Source of the DNA: Membranihabitans marinus
GTDB lineage: Bacteria > Bacteroidota > Bacteroidia > Chitinophagales > Saprospiraceae
Assembly: GCF_019802045.1 (NCBI RefSeq)
Contig: NZ_JAHVHU010000021.1
Coordinates: 1 to 64,000, forward strand
Direction: 5' to 3'
Length of the DNA stretch: 64,000 nt
Below are positions 44,697 through 54,790 of this stretch, piece by piece. The notes under the pieces were generated by a model. That model was given only the letters and a program-made list of their open reading frames with translations, was not told where the DNA came from and searched no databases. Position numbers and translations under genes: made by a program. Position 1 is the stretch's first letter. Each line of letters opens with the position of its first letter.

Positions 44697-44957
44697 TCAA
44701 TTGCTCATTTCCACTTTGTCCGATCTTTCAATTGCCGATTTTTTTAGTTCTTTCAAACGTCTGGTTCCTTTAACGAGTTTTCTGACTCCTTCAATGAACA
44801 AGAATATTGATACGGCAATGTACAGAAGATTAAATTCCATATCAAATAAAGGAATCCCACTAACTAAAAATGCCAGAAACACCCAGACTACCCCATAGAG
44901 GATGGTCTCTTTAGCGGCGTCTTTTCTGGTTTTATGTTCATAATCAACTTTCTTCAT
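44697..44957 (-). CDS. Small two-helix membrane protein, unknown function
   Basis: An 86-residue protein (MKKVDYEHKTRKDAAKETIL) with two hydrophobic segments around residues 20-40 and 45-62 and a basic C-terminal tail. No family recognised. The ATG at 44955-44957 is preferred to an upstream start that adds eight residues. It stands alone, convergent with the oxidoreductase gene. Confidence 0.6.
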   Translation of the reverse strand: MKKVDYEHKTRKDAAKETILYGVVWVFLAFLVSGIPLFDMEFNLLYIAVSIFLFIEGVRKLVKGTRRLKELKKSAIERSDKVEMSN

Positions 44958-45149
44958 AATCCTAAAATAACAATAATTCATTGAAGATGTTCCAAATAGA
45001 AATTAAATCATGTCGAATAACAAGATGTCCAATCCGCTGCAGCGGAAATTGCTATAATCATATTCAAAATATCGACACAAAATCACTTCGAATTGATTCT
45101 TTCTTTGGTTATTAGAATAATACCAATCTTAAATGTATCCTTGTCAAGT

Positions 45150-45638
45150 TTATTCCTGCTCCAACCGGTTGATCATTTTCTTCATTTCTTCGATCTCCTT
45201 CCGTTGCGCCTTAATAATATCCTCAGCCAACTGCTTTACTTCCGGATCTTTGATATCAGCACGTTCACTGGTTAATATCGCAATGGAATGGTGCGGGATC
45301 ATCGCCTTCATCCACAACACATCCTTGATGATCGGCTTTTGGACCCGAACCAATACGACCGCGGTCACAAAGAGTATCAGGCTACCCAGATAAATCGCTA
45401 TATTTTTTTTCCGGTTTCGGTACATTTTAAGCATCAGACTGAGCATGATCACAGCCATCGCGGAGATCCCCAGACAGGTCATATAAAAGCGGGTCAGGCT
45501 AAAGTAAACATGATCCATGGCATAGGTATTCAGATACATCGTGATGTACATGGCGATAAAGGATCCGCCCAACATCAGAAAAAATGTCGTGTAATGGTTT
45601 GGTTGCTTCGATTGTGAAGTGTTTTGCTCATTGTTCAT
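45150..45638 (-). CDS. DUF305 domain membrane protein
   Basis: A 162-residue protein with about four N-terminal membrane segments (roughly 18-115), then a DUF305 segment: WMKAMIPHHSIAILTSERAD and VKQLAEDIIKAQRKEIEEMK. The MIPHH motif and the pattern AxxIIxAQxxEIxxM are typical of DUF305, a ferritin-like helical bundle often encoded with copper or heavy-metal resistance genes. It lies 350 bases beyond the Cus block on the same strand, consistent with metal handling. Confidence 0.85.
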   Translation of the reverse strand: MNNEQNTSQSKQPNHYTTFFLMLGGSFIAMYITMYLNTYAMDHVYFSLTRFYMTCLGISAMAVIMLSLMLKMYRNRKKNIAIYLGSLILFVTAVVLVRVQKPIIKDVLWMKAMIPHHSIAILTSERADIKDPEVKQLAEDIIKAQRKEIEEMKKMINRLEQE

Positions 45639-45986
45639 AGTTCTGATTTTTCAATTTTATAAATCTATTGTAATTTTGGAACCAATTCAACATGACATCC
45701 TCATTATCAATTATCAACACATTTTGAAATATCATTGACTTAAAGACCAAAAAATCCATCCTTGGATTGCCCATCCAAAGCGGCTAAAGTAATAGGGCAG
45801 TTGATTATACGCTGAAGTAGTCATCAGCTCTAAAATCACATCAGTCGTTTGGTTCTCAACTGCCATATTATGACAGGCCGAAATCAGCTAAAAGCTGGCA
45901 GGAAGTCCGATTTAAAGCGACTTCAATCCAAGTGAGATAATCCCTCCGTATTTCCAGACAACCTGCCCCGACTTTTCAGCTTCTGA
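45639..45986. other. Intergenic region between DUF305 and heavy-metal-binding genes
   Basis: No ORF, terminator or repeat was recognised. Minor internal inverted sequences (AATCAGCTAAAAGCTGGC near 45892) are present. Confidence 0.35.
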
Positions 45987-46262
45987 TTAGTTCTCATTCT
46001 TTACATAATCCATCCCGCACACCGGACACTTTCCAGGTTCATCACTTCCGCTGCCTTCGCAGTGCATGGGGCAGATATAGTCCGAAGTATATTCCGGTCC
46101 GGTCTTGTCTTTGATTGATCCATCTTGATTCACTTTATGACCTTCGTGGTCACCATCGTGCATTTCAGTGTGTTCATCGTGAGTGGAATTGTCTCCATTA
46201 TTACACGCTACCATAAATAAGGTAAACACAGGTAGAAATAATAAAATTCTCAGCATTTTCAT
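45987..46262 (-). CDS. Heavy-metal-binding-domain lipoprotein
   Basis: A 91-residue predicted lipoprotein (MKMLRILLFLPVFTLFMVAC, Cys at residue 20) with a His/Asp-rich linker (HDEHTEMHDGDHEGHK) and a C-terminal heavy-metal-binding domain YICPMHCEGSGSDEPGKCPV plus CGMDYV. The CPMHxxxxxxxPGKCPxCGM pattern also occurs at the N-terminus of the CusB protein immediately upstream, so this is a free-standing periplasmic copper-binding partner, probably co-transcribed (48-base gap). Confidence 0.88.
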   Translation of the reverse strand: MKMLRILLFLPVFTLFMVACNNGDNSTHDEHTEMHDGDHEGHKVNQDGSIKDKTGPEYTSDYICPMHCEGSGSDEPGKCPVCGMDYVKNEN

Positions 46263-46309
46263 ATTCAAATAAATTTAATAATTAATAAAATAAATTTTTT
46301 AACGTATAT

Positions 46310-48076
46310 CTAAGGCTGCATCAAAGTATCCTCCGTAATACCACACGTTAACATCTGACTGCCGTAGTACGGATTCCGAATGTCTTCATCCATGCTCAAC
46401 CAGTCTGCACCATGATCAGAGTTTGCCATGGGACAATGCTGCACATAGACCTTTTCTGTGCCCGGATTCCCAAACTCCATCACCCACCGGATCAAGACCG
46501 TGGACAAGGAAACAAATTCATCTCTCCATCCGGCCACATCGGTTTCTTTATTCATCAGGTTCAAATGATGTTTAAAATTCTTTAAATGGGCGTTCCAGGC
46601 CGCATTATGTGCCTCCATGTCCTCTCGTTCATTCAACTGATCCAGAACTGCCGACAGATCCTCCAAACTTTGCTGGACAGGATCTGGTTCCCCGGTTACT
46701 AAATTATTTTTGAGATTGATGTAGTCTTGCAGCACCAATTCAAGATCCCCCCGGGCCTCCTCGGTCACCTCTTCAGGATCGACTGGTTCAATTTTATCCG
46801 GATGTTCATCACTATGAGGGGCATCCACCATACGGTTCATCATGCTTCTCTGATTATTCAATTGAGCTGATGCATCGACCGCAAATACGCCATTTGTGAC
46901 GATCTCCTCGCCAGGTGCCAAACCATCCAATACTTGGTACTGGCTGCCAATTTCAGAACCCAAAGTCACTTCCCGAAAAGTAAACGTCGGAATATCCATC
47001 GTCGTATCCTGGACGTACACCACCGACTCCCGGCCGGTCCACAACACAGCAGTCTTCGGTATCATCATAGGCCCCGTTTTGGTATCAGAACCGGAAAGCA
47101 AATTTCCACGGATCAGCATTTGTGGTTTAAGTACGCCGCCCCGGTTCGCAACTTGCCCCCGGATCCGTATAGCCCGCGTATCCTGGTCCAGCAAAGGGTT
47201 GATAAAATCGATCCGGGTTTTAAATTTTTGATCGGGCACCCCCAACGCAGAAAACTCAATAACATCCCCCCTTTCCACCTTGGATATGTCTTTCTCATAT
47301 ACATCAAAAACAGCCCACAAGGATCCCAGATTGTAAATATCAAACAAGACCTGACCACTGCTGACGTAATCCCCAACCTCCACTTTTTTATTGAGTACAT
47401 AGCCGCTTTTACCGGCAAGGAGCGGAAAAGTTTCGACGACCTCTCCGGTATTTTCCAGATTTTCAATGAAGGACGCCGGAATCTTAAGAAACCTCAACTT
47501 ATCCCGCGCGGACTCCAAAAGAGCCGGATTGATGTCCTTTAATTTTTGAGCTTCCAGGAATTCGCGTTGCGCCGCTATAATATCCGGTGCATAAATATCT
47601 GCTATTTTATCTCCTTTTTTGACATACATTCCTTCATAGGTGACCTCAAGGCTTTCAATCCGACCGGTGAGGTGTGGAACCTGGGCATACACCTGACGTT
47701 CGTCCGGAAGTATTTTTCCATTGATTAACCAGGATGCATTCGAGGTTTCATTTTTCCCATCTTGCCCCACCGGTTGGGTCTGAATATGCGCCAGACGAAT
47801 GGCTTCGTTCGTCATCGTCAAGGCAGTCGGATCCTGGGATGTATTGGCCTCCAGAGGAATCAAATCCATACCACAAATGGGACATAAGCCCGGTTCGGGT
47901 TGCTTAATGGACGGATGCATGGAACAAGTCCATATCGTTTCCTCCTCCTTAGTGTCTTCTACATGGTCGTGCCCCTCGATCGTCGGAGCAGTAGAATTAA
48001 AAAACATACGCCCCGCGAGGAGGCCAAGACCAAAGATTGTCATTCCAATCACGATATATATACTATTCTTTTTCAT
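46310..48076 (-). CDS. cusB: Cu/Ag efflux RND periplasmic adaptor with heavy-metal-binding and DUF3347 domains
   Basis: A 588-residue membrane-fusion protein linking the inner-membrane pump to the outer-membrane channel. An N-terminal membrane anchor (about 5-25) is followed by a heavy-metal-binding domain (WTCSMHPSIKQPEPGLCPIC, GMDL; about 48-73), then barrel-sandwich and beta-barrel regions (VTYEGMYVKKGDKIADIYAP; GKSGYVLNKKVEVGDYVSSG; GVFAVDASAQL). The C-terminal ~130 residues are DUF3347-like and end with YVQHCPMANSDHGADWLS and NPYYGSQMLTCG, another likely metal site. It lies 10 bases downstream of the TolC gene. Confidence 0.92.
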   Translation of the reverse strand: MKKNSIYIVIGMTIFGLGLLAGRMFFNSTAPTIEGHDHVEDTKEEETIWTCSMHPSIKQPEPGLCPICGMDLIPLEANTSQDPTALTMTNEAIRLAHIQTQPVGQDGKNETSNASWLINGKILPDERQVYAQVPHLTGRIESLEVTYEGMYVKKGDKIADIYAPDIIAAQREFLEAQKLKDINPALLESARDKLRFLKIPASFIENLENTGEVVETFPLLAGKSGYVLNKKVEVGDYVSSGQVLFDIYNLGSLWAVFDVYEKDISKVERGDVIEFSALGVPDQKFKTRIDFINPLLDQDTRAIRIRGQVANRGGVLKPQMLIRGNLLSGSDTKTGPMMIPKTAVLWTGRESVVYVQDTTMDIPTFTFREVTLGSEIGSQYQVLDGLAPGEEIVTNGVFAVDASAQLNNQRSMMNRMVDAPHSDEHPDKIEPVDPEEVTEEARGDLELVLQDYINLKNNLVTGEPDPVQQSLEDLSAVLDQLNEREDMEAHNAAWNAHLKNFKHHLNLMNKETDVAGWRDEFVSLSTVLIRWVMEFGNPGTEKVYVQHCPMANSDHGADWLSMDEDIRNPYYGSQMLTCGITEDTLMQP

Positions 48077-48086
48077 AATGCTCGAT

Positions 48087-49421
48087 TTATGGTTGCCACC
48101 TTTTGATGATTAGATTTGAGTTGTGTATTTTAACTTTAGCGTCCAACTTCTTCAAGGCAAAATCAATCAGTTGGTTTTGCATTTGAAGTAATTCAATAAA
48201 TTTAGATCCTTCAGAACTGTATTCGGCATAAAGCATATTCACCGTCCGCTCTAAAATTTCAATCTGTTCATTGTAAATTCTCAGATTCTCCATTTCGGTC
48301 TCAATATTTACTTTGGCCAGTGCGATATTCTCTTGAATTTCAAGTTCCTTATCTCTTTTTTTCAGATGAATAGAGGCCTGGAGCGCTTTTTCTCTTTGCC
48401 GGACCGCGTCGTATTTTTTCCTATAAATAGGTATTTTCACGGACAACATCGGCATGATCATATCCCGGCCATTGTACGGTACGTCTACATCTTTACGTTT
48501 CCCAACGATGGTATACTCCAGCCCCAATCCAATGGTGGGAAATCCTTCAGAGGTATTTCGCTCCAGGACAGCTTCTGAGATTTGCATTTGCTGGTCAAAC
48601 CAATCCAAATCCGGTAATTGAGTCGAATTATCCACGGATTCGACCGACCTTTGCAGCGTAGTATCCGGATTCAGTTCAATATCCAGATCATTGGGGTCGT
48701 CTCCGCTGGACTGATCCGTACCCAGAATCCGGTGTAATCTTACCCGGTATGATTTTTTCTGATTTTCCAAAACTTGTATGGCATTCTCCACCTCGTTGAT
48801 AAATACCTGAATCTGCAACACATCACTGGCGCTCACCTGATTGGCGGACATTTTTGATAAGGATACCTGGTTCCACGCCTGGATCAAAGGCAATCGACTT
48901 TTGAGCAGTTCAATTTCCTCGTTTACCCGCCAGATTTGCAGATAAAGTTGTTCGACGCCCAGCGTCAGATCTTCTTCCGCAATATGATACTTGACCTTTA
49001 GCAAATTAGCCTCTTCCCGGGCAACCTGAGCTCGATTTTGTAGCACCGTGTTCCACGGCAAGGTTTGAGAAATTCCGATTTGCAATTGCTGCGGACCCAT
49101 GCCGCTTTCGACCGCTAACGGGAAAAAGCCCGTAGAAATCATCGGATCCGGTAAATCTTTAAATTCACCCTCCTTGTAGGACGCTGATTCATAATCCATC
49201 CGCAAAGATTCCAGCTTTGGATTGTCTCGCAACATCCTGTCAATCAAGGTATCCAATGACTGCGCCTGAACGGTCACTGTAGATCCCAGGATCAATCCCA
49301 AAACAAGGAGTAGCGCGGGACCAAATCGTTGCTTACCCAGCCATCCTCCACGGTGGAAACCCCGGCCTTTCTTTTCCGGGCTCTGGGTACCCATATCAAG
49401 TTTCCATTTTCTATTTTTCAT
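48087..49421 (-). CDS. cusC: TolC-family outer-membrane efflux protein
   Basis: A 444-residue outer-membrane channel of the tripartite pump. A signal peptide ends near residue 54 (LLLVLGLILGSTVTVQA), after a basic N-terminal extension; ATGs at codon 10 give a shorter alternative. Long alpha-helical repeats with coiled-coil character follow (AREEANLLKVKYHIAEEDLT; YLQIWRVNEEIELLKSRLPL), as in TolC-type proteins. The start overlaps the cusA stop by 11 bases, so translation is coupled. Confidence 0.88.
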   Translation of the reverse strand: MKNRKWKLDMGTQSPEKKGRGFHRGGWLGKQRFGPALLLVLGLILGSTVTVQAQSLDTLIDRMLRDNPKLESLRMDYESASYKEGEFKDLPDPMISTGFFPLAVESGMGPQQLQIGISQTLPWNTVLQNRAQVAREEANLLKVKYHIAEEDLTLGVEQLYLQIWRVNEEIELLKSRLPLIQAWNQVSLSKMSANQVSASDVLQIQVFINEVENAIQVLENQKKSYRVRLHRILGTDQSSGDDPNDLDIELNPDTTLQRSVESVDNSTQLPDLDWFDQQMQISEAVLERNTSEGFPTIGLGLEYTIVGKRKDVDVPYNGRDMIMPMLSVKIPIYRKKYDAVRQREKALQASIHLKKRDKELEIQENIALAKVNIETEMENLRIYNEQIEILERTVNMLYAEYSSEGSKFIELLQMQNQLIDFALKKLDAKVKIHNSNLIIKRWQP

Positions 49422-52400
49422 TTCTTCTGACTTTATATTCTAAATAGATGTAATACAAGACCGGTACGGTGAACATCGTGATCACCTGTAAGGCCATTCC
49501 TCCGAAAGATGGAATAGCCATGGGGATCATGATGTCTGCTCCGCGTCCCGAGCTGGAAAGTACCGGCAACAACGCCAATATGGTCGTAGCTGTGGTCAAC
49601 ATCGCAGGTCGCACCCGCCGCAACCCGCCATTCACCACGACTTCCCGCACCTCTTCCCGGGTGACCGGCTTCAGCTCTTTGCTGGAGGTCTGGATAAAAG
49701 TGGCCATCAGGACCCCGTCATCTGTAGCAATACCGGCCAGAGCCAGAAATCCGACCCATACCGCCACTGATAGGTTAATGGTATGAATCTGAAACACCTC
49801 TCGCATGTTGGTACCAAAGAGGTTAAAATCCATAAACCACCCCTGGCCATACAGCCAGATCATAAAAAATCCACCCGCAAAAGCGACCAAGACCCCGCTA
49901 AAGACCATCCCTGTGATGGCGATGGAACGAAAATTAAAATAAAGGATTAGCATGATGAGTGCTAAGGCAATCGGGACCACCAAAGCCAACCGTTCATTGG
50001 CCCGGATTTGTTGTTCGTAGTTCCCCGCAAAATCAAAATGGACCCCAGGCGGAACCTCCAGCGCGCCCTCCGCTATCTTTTCCTGGATGAGTTTTTTAGT
50101 TTGATCGACCACCTCGCCTTCCGGGTAACCGTCTTCTTTATCAAACAATACGTAGCCTACCAGAAACCCATCCTCACTTTTGATGGCTTGTGGTCCCTGC
50201 TCATACTTGATCTCTGCCAATTCGCCCAGCGGGATCTCAGCTCCCGTTGGTGTGGATATAAGGATTTGCTCCAGCTGCTCTGGGCTGTTACGCCATGCTC
50301 TGGGCAATCGGATCCGTATATCATACCGCTCGCGGCCTTCCACGGTTTTAGTCACTGCACGACCGCCCACACCAGCCTGAATATAGTTTTGCACATCCTG
50401 GATGGTCAGACCGTGACGGGCGATTTCCGCTCTTTTGATATCGATCATCAAATAGGGTTTGCCAATAATACGGTCGGCAAAAACCGCTGAACTTTTCACG
50501 CCTTCGACCTCTTTCAGGACGGGTTCCAACTGAACGCCAAAGCGCTCAATGGTTTCCAAATCACTTCCGCGCACCTTGATTCCCATCGGAGCACGCATTC
50601 CGGTCTGCAACATAACCAACCGCGTTTCGATGGGCTGCAACTTGGGTGCGGAAGTGACTCCCGGTAATTTGGAGACGCGAACGATTTCGTCCCAGATATC
50701 ATTTGGATTCTTAATCTCAGGACGCCAATTTCTAAAATACTGTCCATTGGGATCTTCGATCAACTTGCCGCGATCATCCCGGACAAAGTCTCCTGAATCA
50801 TCGACCCGGTATCTCACGCGATAGCCTTTGTCGTTGGTCTTAAATTCCGGTTTGTAGATTATAACATTTTCATACATGGACAAGGGGGCCGGGTCCAGTG
50901 GACTATTAACCCGACCGGCTTTCCCGACGACCGTTTCTACTTCAGGAATCGATGTCACAGCCATATCCAGAAGCTGAAGATTTTTCAGGTTTTCTTGTAC
51001 CCCACTGTGTGGCATAGAGGTTGGCATCAGGAGAAAGGAACCTTCGTCCAGCGAAGGCATAAATTCCTTTCCGGTATTTTGCATAATACGAAATCCCAAC
51101 ACCACCAACACGACCACAAAAACCAAAAAAGCCCATCGTATACGCAATACAAACCGCAAAATGGGTTCGTAATAAATCAAAACCAGATACAGGATACTGA
51201 TCAGCACACCAATCACAATGACCAAAAACACGCCGTTAACCAACATGGACTTGGTCACCCCCAAAGGCATCCAAAAATTGGCCAGCAAAAGAATACCGGA
51301 CAAACCATACAGTATGCTTTGGATCCATTTCCAGCGCTGTTCCGGCCAGGAAGTATAGATCCGCCGCGCCAAAATAAGGACCACCTCCAGAACACCCAGA
51401 GCCATTAATACATAGCCCAGAATGTGAAAATTCAAAACGAGGGCCAGAATACCAATACCGATCAATCCGATGGGTGCTATAAATCGGGCCCAGGGGCGAT
51501 CTGATCGCAGCAAAAACACCCAATAAGATACGGTTGGAATAATAAATATGGTCACCAGAATGGAAGCCACCAATGCAAAGGTCTTGGTCAATGCCAACGG
51601 TCGGAATAGTTTACCTTCGGCCGCTTCCATGGTAAACACCGGAAGGAAGCTGATCACCGTGGTAGCAATAGCAGTCATCACCGCTCCGGCCACTTCTTCG
51701 GTGGCCAGCCGGATCGAGGTGAGCAAGGGCTCTTTACCCGCCATTTCCTCGCGTCGGTGAACAATACTTTCCACTACGATAATCGCCATATCCGCCATGG
51801 TACCTATTGCGATCGCTATACCCGACAAGGCCACAATATTCGCATCTACGCCAAAATACTTCATGGCCACGAAGGTCAGCAGCACGGACAGCGGAATGGA
51901 AATCGATACAATAATGCTGGATCGGATATTGAGTAATAAAAGAATGATGACAATCACACAAACCAAAATTTCCAGCCGAAGGGCTTCATCCAGGGTGCCA
52001 ATGGTTTCATCAATCAAGTCCCCCCGATCATAAAATGGAACCACATTGACCTGACTGATCCGACCATCGCTCAAGGTTTTGCTGGGTAGTCCGGGTTCTA
52101 TTTCACTGATCTTTTCTTTGACCGCTTCGATGACGGCCATGGGATTGGATCCATAGCGTGCCACGACAACCCCTCCAACGACTTCAGCACCCGATTTATC
52201 TAAAATTCCCCTTCGGTTAGCTGGCCCGATATTCACTTTAGCCACTTGCCCAATTGTTATGGGGACATTATCTGACATCCGTACGACGGTTTGTTCGATA
52301 TCTTCCAGTTTCTTCACATACCCCAACCCCCGGACAAAATATTCCACCTGATTGATCTCCATCGTCTGAGCGCCCACATCCTGATTGGTCTGGCGGAGGG

Positions 52401-53079
52401 CCTCAATCATTTGTTGCATGGTGACATTATAATACTTCATCGCCTCGGGATCCATATCCACCTGGTATTCTTTGACATATCCGCCAATAGACGCTACCTC
52501 GGCCACTCCGGAGGTGCCTGATAAAGCATACTTCACATAGAAATCCTGGATGGAACGCAATTCATGCAAATCCCAGCCCCCAGTCACTTCGCCGGTCGTA
52601 TCACGGCCTTCCAGCGTATACCAAAAAATCTGACCGAGTGCGGTTGCATCGGGTCCCAACGCAGGTTTTACGTCTTCAGGGAGGGTGTTGGCCGGCAAAG
52701 CATTGAGCTTTTCAAGGATCCGGCTCCGCGACCAATAAAACTCCACGTCCTCTTCAAAAATCAAATAAATCGAGGACAAACCAAACATGGAATTGGAACG
52801 CACAGACTTCACGCCGGGGATCCCCAGGAGTGTGCTGGTCAGTGGGTAGGTAATCTGATCCTCTACATCCTGCGGCGATCGACCCGGCCACTCTGTAAAG
52901 ACAATTTGCTGGTTTTCACCCAAATCCGGAATCGCATCCACCGGTACGGGGTCAGACGGGATGAGGGGGAAATCGTATTTAAAGGGAAGTGTCGATAGTC
53001 CAACACCGATGATAACAAGGATAGATAAGAAAACGATGATCTTATTCTCAAAAATAAAGCCGTTTATTTTACGTAGCAT
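49411..53079 (-). CDS. cusA: CusA/CzcA-family heavy-metal efflux RND transporter
   Basis: A 1222-residue proton-driven metal pump. Diagnostic segments: TEWPGRSPQDVEDQITYPLT, VKSVRSNSMFGLSSIYLIFE, LDKSGAEVVGGVVVARYGSN, and TM4 GIAIAIGTMADMAIIVVESI with the proton-relay Asp; the C-terminal half repeats the fold (VPIALALIMLILYFNFRSIA; LTTATTILALLPVLSSSGRG). The protein is ~170 residues longer than E. coli CusA: an extra hydrophobic stretch around residues 525-645 (IGLIGIGILALVLNFHILGY; LLANFWMPLGVTKSMLVNGV) adds about four helices between TM6 and TM7, a feature I recall in Bacteroidota homologues. It is first in the cusA-cusC-cusB order. Confidence 0.93.
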   Translation of the reverse strand: MLRKINGFIFENKIIVFLSILVIIGVGLSTLPFKYDFPLIPSDPVPVDAIPDLGENQQIVFTEWPGRSPQDVEDQITYPLTSTLLGIPGVKSVRSNSMFGLSSIYLIFEEDVEFYWSRSRILEKLNALPANTLPEDVKPALGPDATALGQIFWYTLEGRDTTGEVTGGWDLHELRSIQDFYVKYALSGTSGVAEVASIGGYVKEYQVDMDPEAMKYYNVTMQQMIEALRQTNQDVGAQTMEINQVEYFVRGLGYVKKLEDIEQTVVRMSDNVPITIGQVAKVNIGPANRRGILDKSGAEVVGGVVVARYGSNPMAVIEAVKEKISEIEPGLPSKTLSDGRISQVNVVPFYDRGDLIDETIGTLDEALRLEILVCVIVIILLLLNIRSSIIVSISIPLSVLLTFVAMKYFGVDANIVALSGIAIAIGTMADMAIIVVESIVHRREEMAGKEPLLTSIRLATEEVAGAVMTAIATTVISFLPVFTMEAAEGKLFRPLALTKTFALVASILVTIFIIPTVSYWVFLLRSDRPWARFIAPIGLIGIGILALVLNFHILGYVLMALGVLEVVLILARRIYTSWPEQRWKWIQSILYGLSGILLLANFWMPLGVTKSMLVNGVFLVIVIGVLISILYLVLIYYEPILRFVLRIRWAFLVFVVVLVVLGFRIMQNTGKEFMPSLDEGSFLLMPTSMPHSGVQENLKNLQLLDMAVTSIPEVETVVGKAGRVNSPLDPAPLSMYENVIIYKPEFKTNDKGYRVRYRVDDSGDFVRDDRGKLIEDPNGQYFRNWRPEIKNPNDIWDEIVRVSKLPGVTSAPKLQPIETRLVMLQTGMRAPMGIKVRGSDLETIERFGVQLEPVLKEVEGVKSSAVFADRIIGKPYLMIDIKRAEIARHGLTIQDVQNYIQAGVGGRAVTKTVEGRERYDIRIRLPRAWRNSPEQLEQILISTPTGAEIPLGELAEIKYEQGPQAIKSEDGFLVGYVLFDKEDGYPEGEVVDQTKKLIQEKIAEGALEVPPGVHFDFAGNYEQQIRANERLALVVPIALALIMLILYFNFRSIAITGMVFSGVLVAFAGGFFMIWLYGQGWFMDFNLFGTNMREVFQIHTINLSVAVWVGFLALAGIATDDGVLMATFIQTSSKELKPVTREEVREVVVNGGLRRVRPAMLTTATTILALLPVLSSSGRGADIMIPMAIPSFGGMALQVITMFTVPVLYYIYLEYKVRRNEK

Positions 53080-53171
53080 TTACCATTGTTTAAAATTGAT
53101 TATCAATGAAATAACCTACAACACCTAAAGTAAATATTCAGGTATTAAGTATCAATTTAAAACAAGGTATG

Positions 53172-53627
53172 CTAGCACAGAAATCGCTGGATCCGGAGCA
53201 AGTCCACCGCATCGGGTGAAGGGGGATCCCATTCTGTAATGGAGCGGTCCAGAGTTTCCTGTTCTAAGATCATCTGATCCAAATAAACAAAAATCAATAC
53301 TGGAAGAAGCTCCGAAAAATCAAAGGTTTTTAACTGAGGTTGGTGTAGATCGTGGTTCAGCTCCGTCTTCACCAAGTGAGACTCACTGGAACAACAATCG
53401 TTTTTATTTTCGGTGTGGCTTGGACATGCAGGCATGACAGGTGCACTATCGTGGCACGTTTCCGCTTCCAACATAAATGAAGCCCCCATCAGCTGATCAC
53501 TGCAATAGTGTTTGCTGATTAGCATGCTGGTCGAACTTAAGTAAACCAGCATCATGAGTGCCATATGAAGGGTCTTCTGCCACATAGAATGGCGAATATA
53601 CGGATATATCGCCACATTTCCTTCCAT
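53172..53627 (-). CDS. HYC_CC_PP family protein
   Basis: A 151-residue protein with an N-terminal hydrophobic segment (TLHMALMMLVYLSSTSML), named for its three motifs, all present: KHYCSDQL, NDCCSSES and WDPPSPD. Members are almost confined to Bacteroidota and usually precede Cus/Czc-type efflux genes, as here (93 bases upstream of cusA). A periplasmic metal-sensing or chaperone role is plausible but not established. The start may instead be the internal ATG at 53585 (MWQKTLHM). Confidence 0.85.
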   Translation of the reverse strand: MEGNVAIYPYIRHSMWQKTLHMALMMLVYLSSTSMLISKHYCSDQLMGASFMLEAETCHDSAPVMPACPSHTENKNDCCSSESHLVKTELNHDLHQPQLKTFDFSELLPVLIFVYLDQMILEQETLDRSITEWDPPSPDAVDLLRIQRFLC

Positions 53628-53755
53628 CCGGTCTCTTTTTAATATTCCTATAAGTATTTGATCTCGTATCGGATTTTAATATCCGTGGAAGATTGACTTA
53701 CTTTGCCACCTATTTTAAAACAAGTCACATATCCACCCATTAAATTCGTCGCACC

Positions 53756-54154
53756 ATGGCAAAATACACCAATCTGGCTTTTCTTCTTCTCCGTATCGTA
53801 ATAGGCTTGATGATGATCTTCGGGCACGGTTGGGGTAAATTAATGAAAGTCCTGGACGGCAACTGGGCCTTTCCTGAGATCCTGGGTATCCCCGCTGCTG
53901 TGTCGCTGATCCTGGCGGTGCTGATTGAAGTAGGCTGTTCTTTGTTGCTCATTATCGGTTACAAAACCCGGATTGTCGCGACCTTTTTATTTCTGATCAT
54001 GGTATCCGCCTTGCTTTTTATTCATGCCGATGACCCGCTTTTTATTGCGCATGCGAACGGTGGCGCCAGTAAGGAGCTGGCCATACTTTACGGAATAGTC
54101 TATCTCGTACTAGCCTTGGCCGGAGGTGGAAAGTACGGCGTAAACAAGGGTTAA
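53756..54154 (+). CDS. DoxX family membrane protein
   Basis: A 132-residue protein with four membrane segments (LAFLLLRIVIGLMMIFGHGW; AVSLILAVLIEVGCSLLLII; VATFLFLIMVSALLFIHADD; LAILYGIVYLVLALAGGGKY). The RxxxGxxMxxHGxGKL pattern is typical of DoxX, a small quinol-oxidase-associated or redox-related membrane family. Divergent from the Cus block. A TACTTTG promoter-like sequence lies at about 53699-53705, 50 bases upstream. Confidence 0.88.
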   Translation: MAKYTNLAFLLLRIVIGLMMIFGHGWGKLMKVLDGNWAFPEILGIPAAVSLILAVLIEVGCSLLLIIGYKTRIVATFLFLIMVSALLFIHADDPLFIAHANGGASKELAILYGIVYLVLALAGGGKYGVNKG

Positions 54155-54790
54155 AATTTTGTTCGGTTTTTATTTTATTTGTACAAGGACTCAGCTCCCT
54201 GGATGGAACTAGTGCTGCAATTCAGAAGTTGGATGCATTATATGAATCGGTTCCATCCCCAACAAGTTGGGTTATCTGGTTAGAGTGTTTTGTCCTGTCC
54301 CCAACCAGTCAGTGAATTTATAAGGTTAGTTCATATTACAAATATCAAAACTTAAAATACTACCTCAATACTGCGTAAAAAGGCATGAGGTATAAGACAT
54401 TTCCGTGATTGAAATTTTCCGAGCCTACAGCTCTCAAATTAATTCAATCCATTATCCCCCCGGTTGAAACCGGGGGCTATCATATAATCCGAGCCAACGG
54501 CTCTTTTCCCTTCATGTATATAAACACTAATGCTCGACACATCCAGTGGTAATCGATACAATAGTTCTTACCTTATCCAACTTGTTCATCTCGTTGTTCT
54601 GGACGAAAAGAGGACGGAAAACTGTCAAATCTATTATCTTCTAAAATCCCATCCCCAGAATCACACTATTCTGTTATTAATTTCTAAATTTAGGCGCATA
54701 TGAACCATCGGCGGTCAGAGTCAGTGTGAACTATTCTTTGGTGTCACACCATCTGGCCTGTGCCTAGTTACTTCAAACAAAAGACAGTTT
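54155..54790. other. Intergenic region before the symporter
   Basis: No gene. It holds the triple-hairpin repeat at 54421-54506. The rest shows only short frames. Confidence 0.4.
54421..54506. repeat. Triple-hairpin palindromic repeat (copy 2)
   Basis: GAGCC-TACA-GCTC, CCCCCGGTT-GAAA-CCGGGGG, and GAGCC-AAC-GGCTC followed by TTTT. It has the same order and spacing as the copy at 16539-16625, with stem changes that keep pairing in the central hairpin. Confidence 0.7.

Noticed and set aside
46934-47542. 202-codon plus-strand ORF
   Set aside because: Antisense shadow of cusB.
50008-50490. 160-codon plus-strand ORF
   Set aside because: Antisense shadow of cusA.
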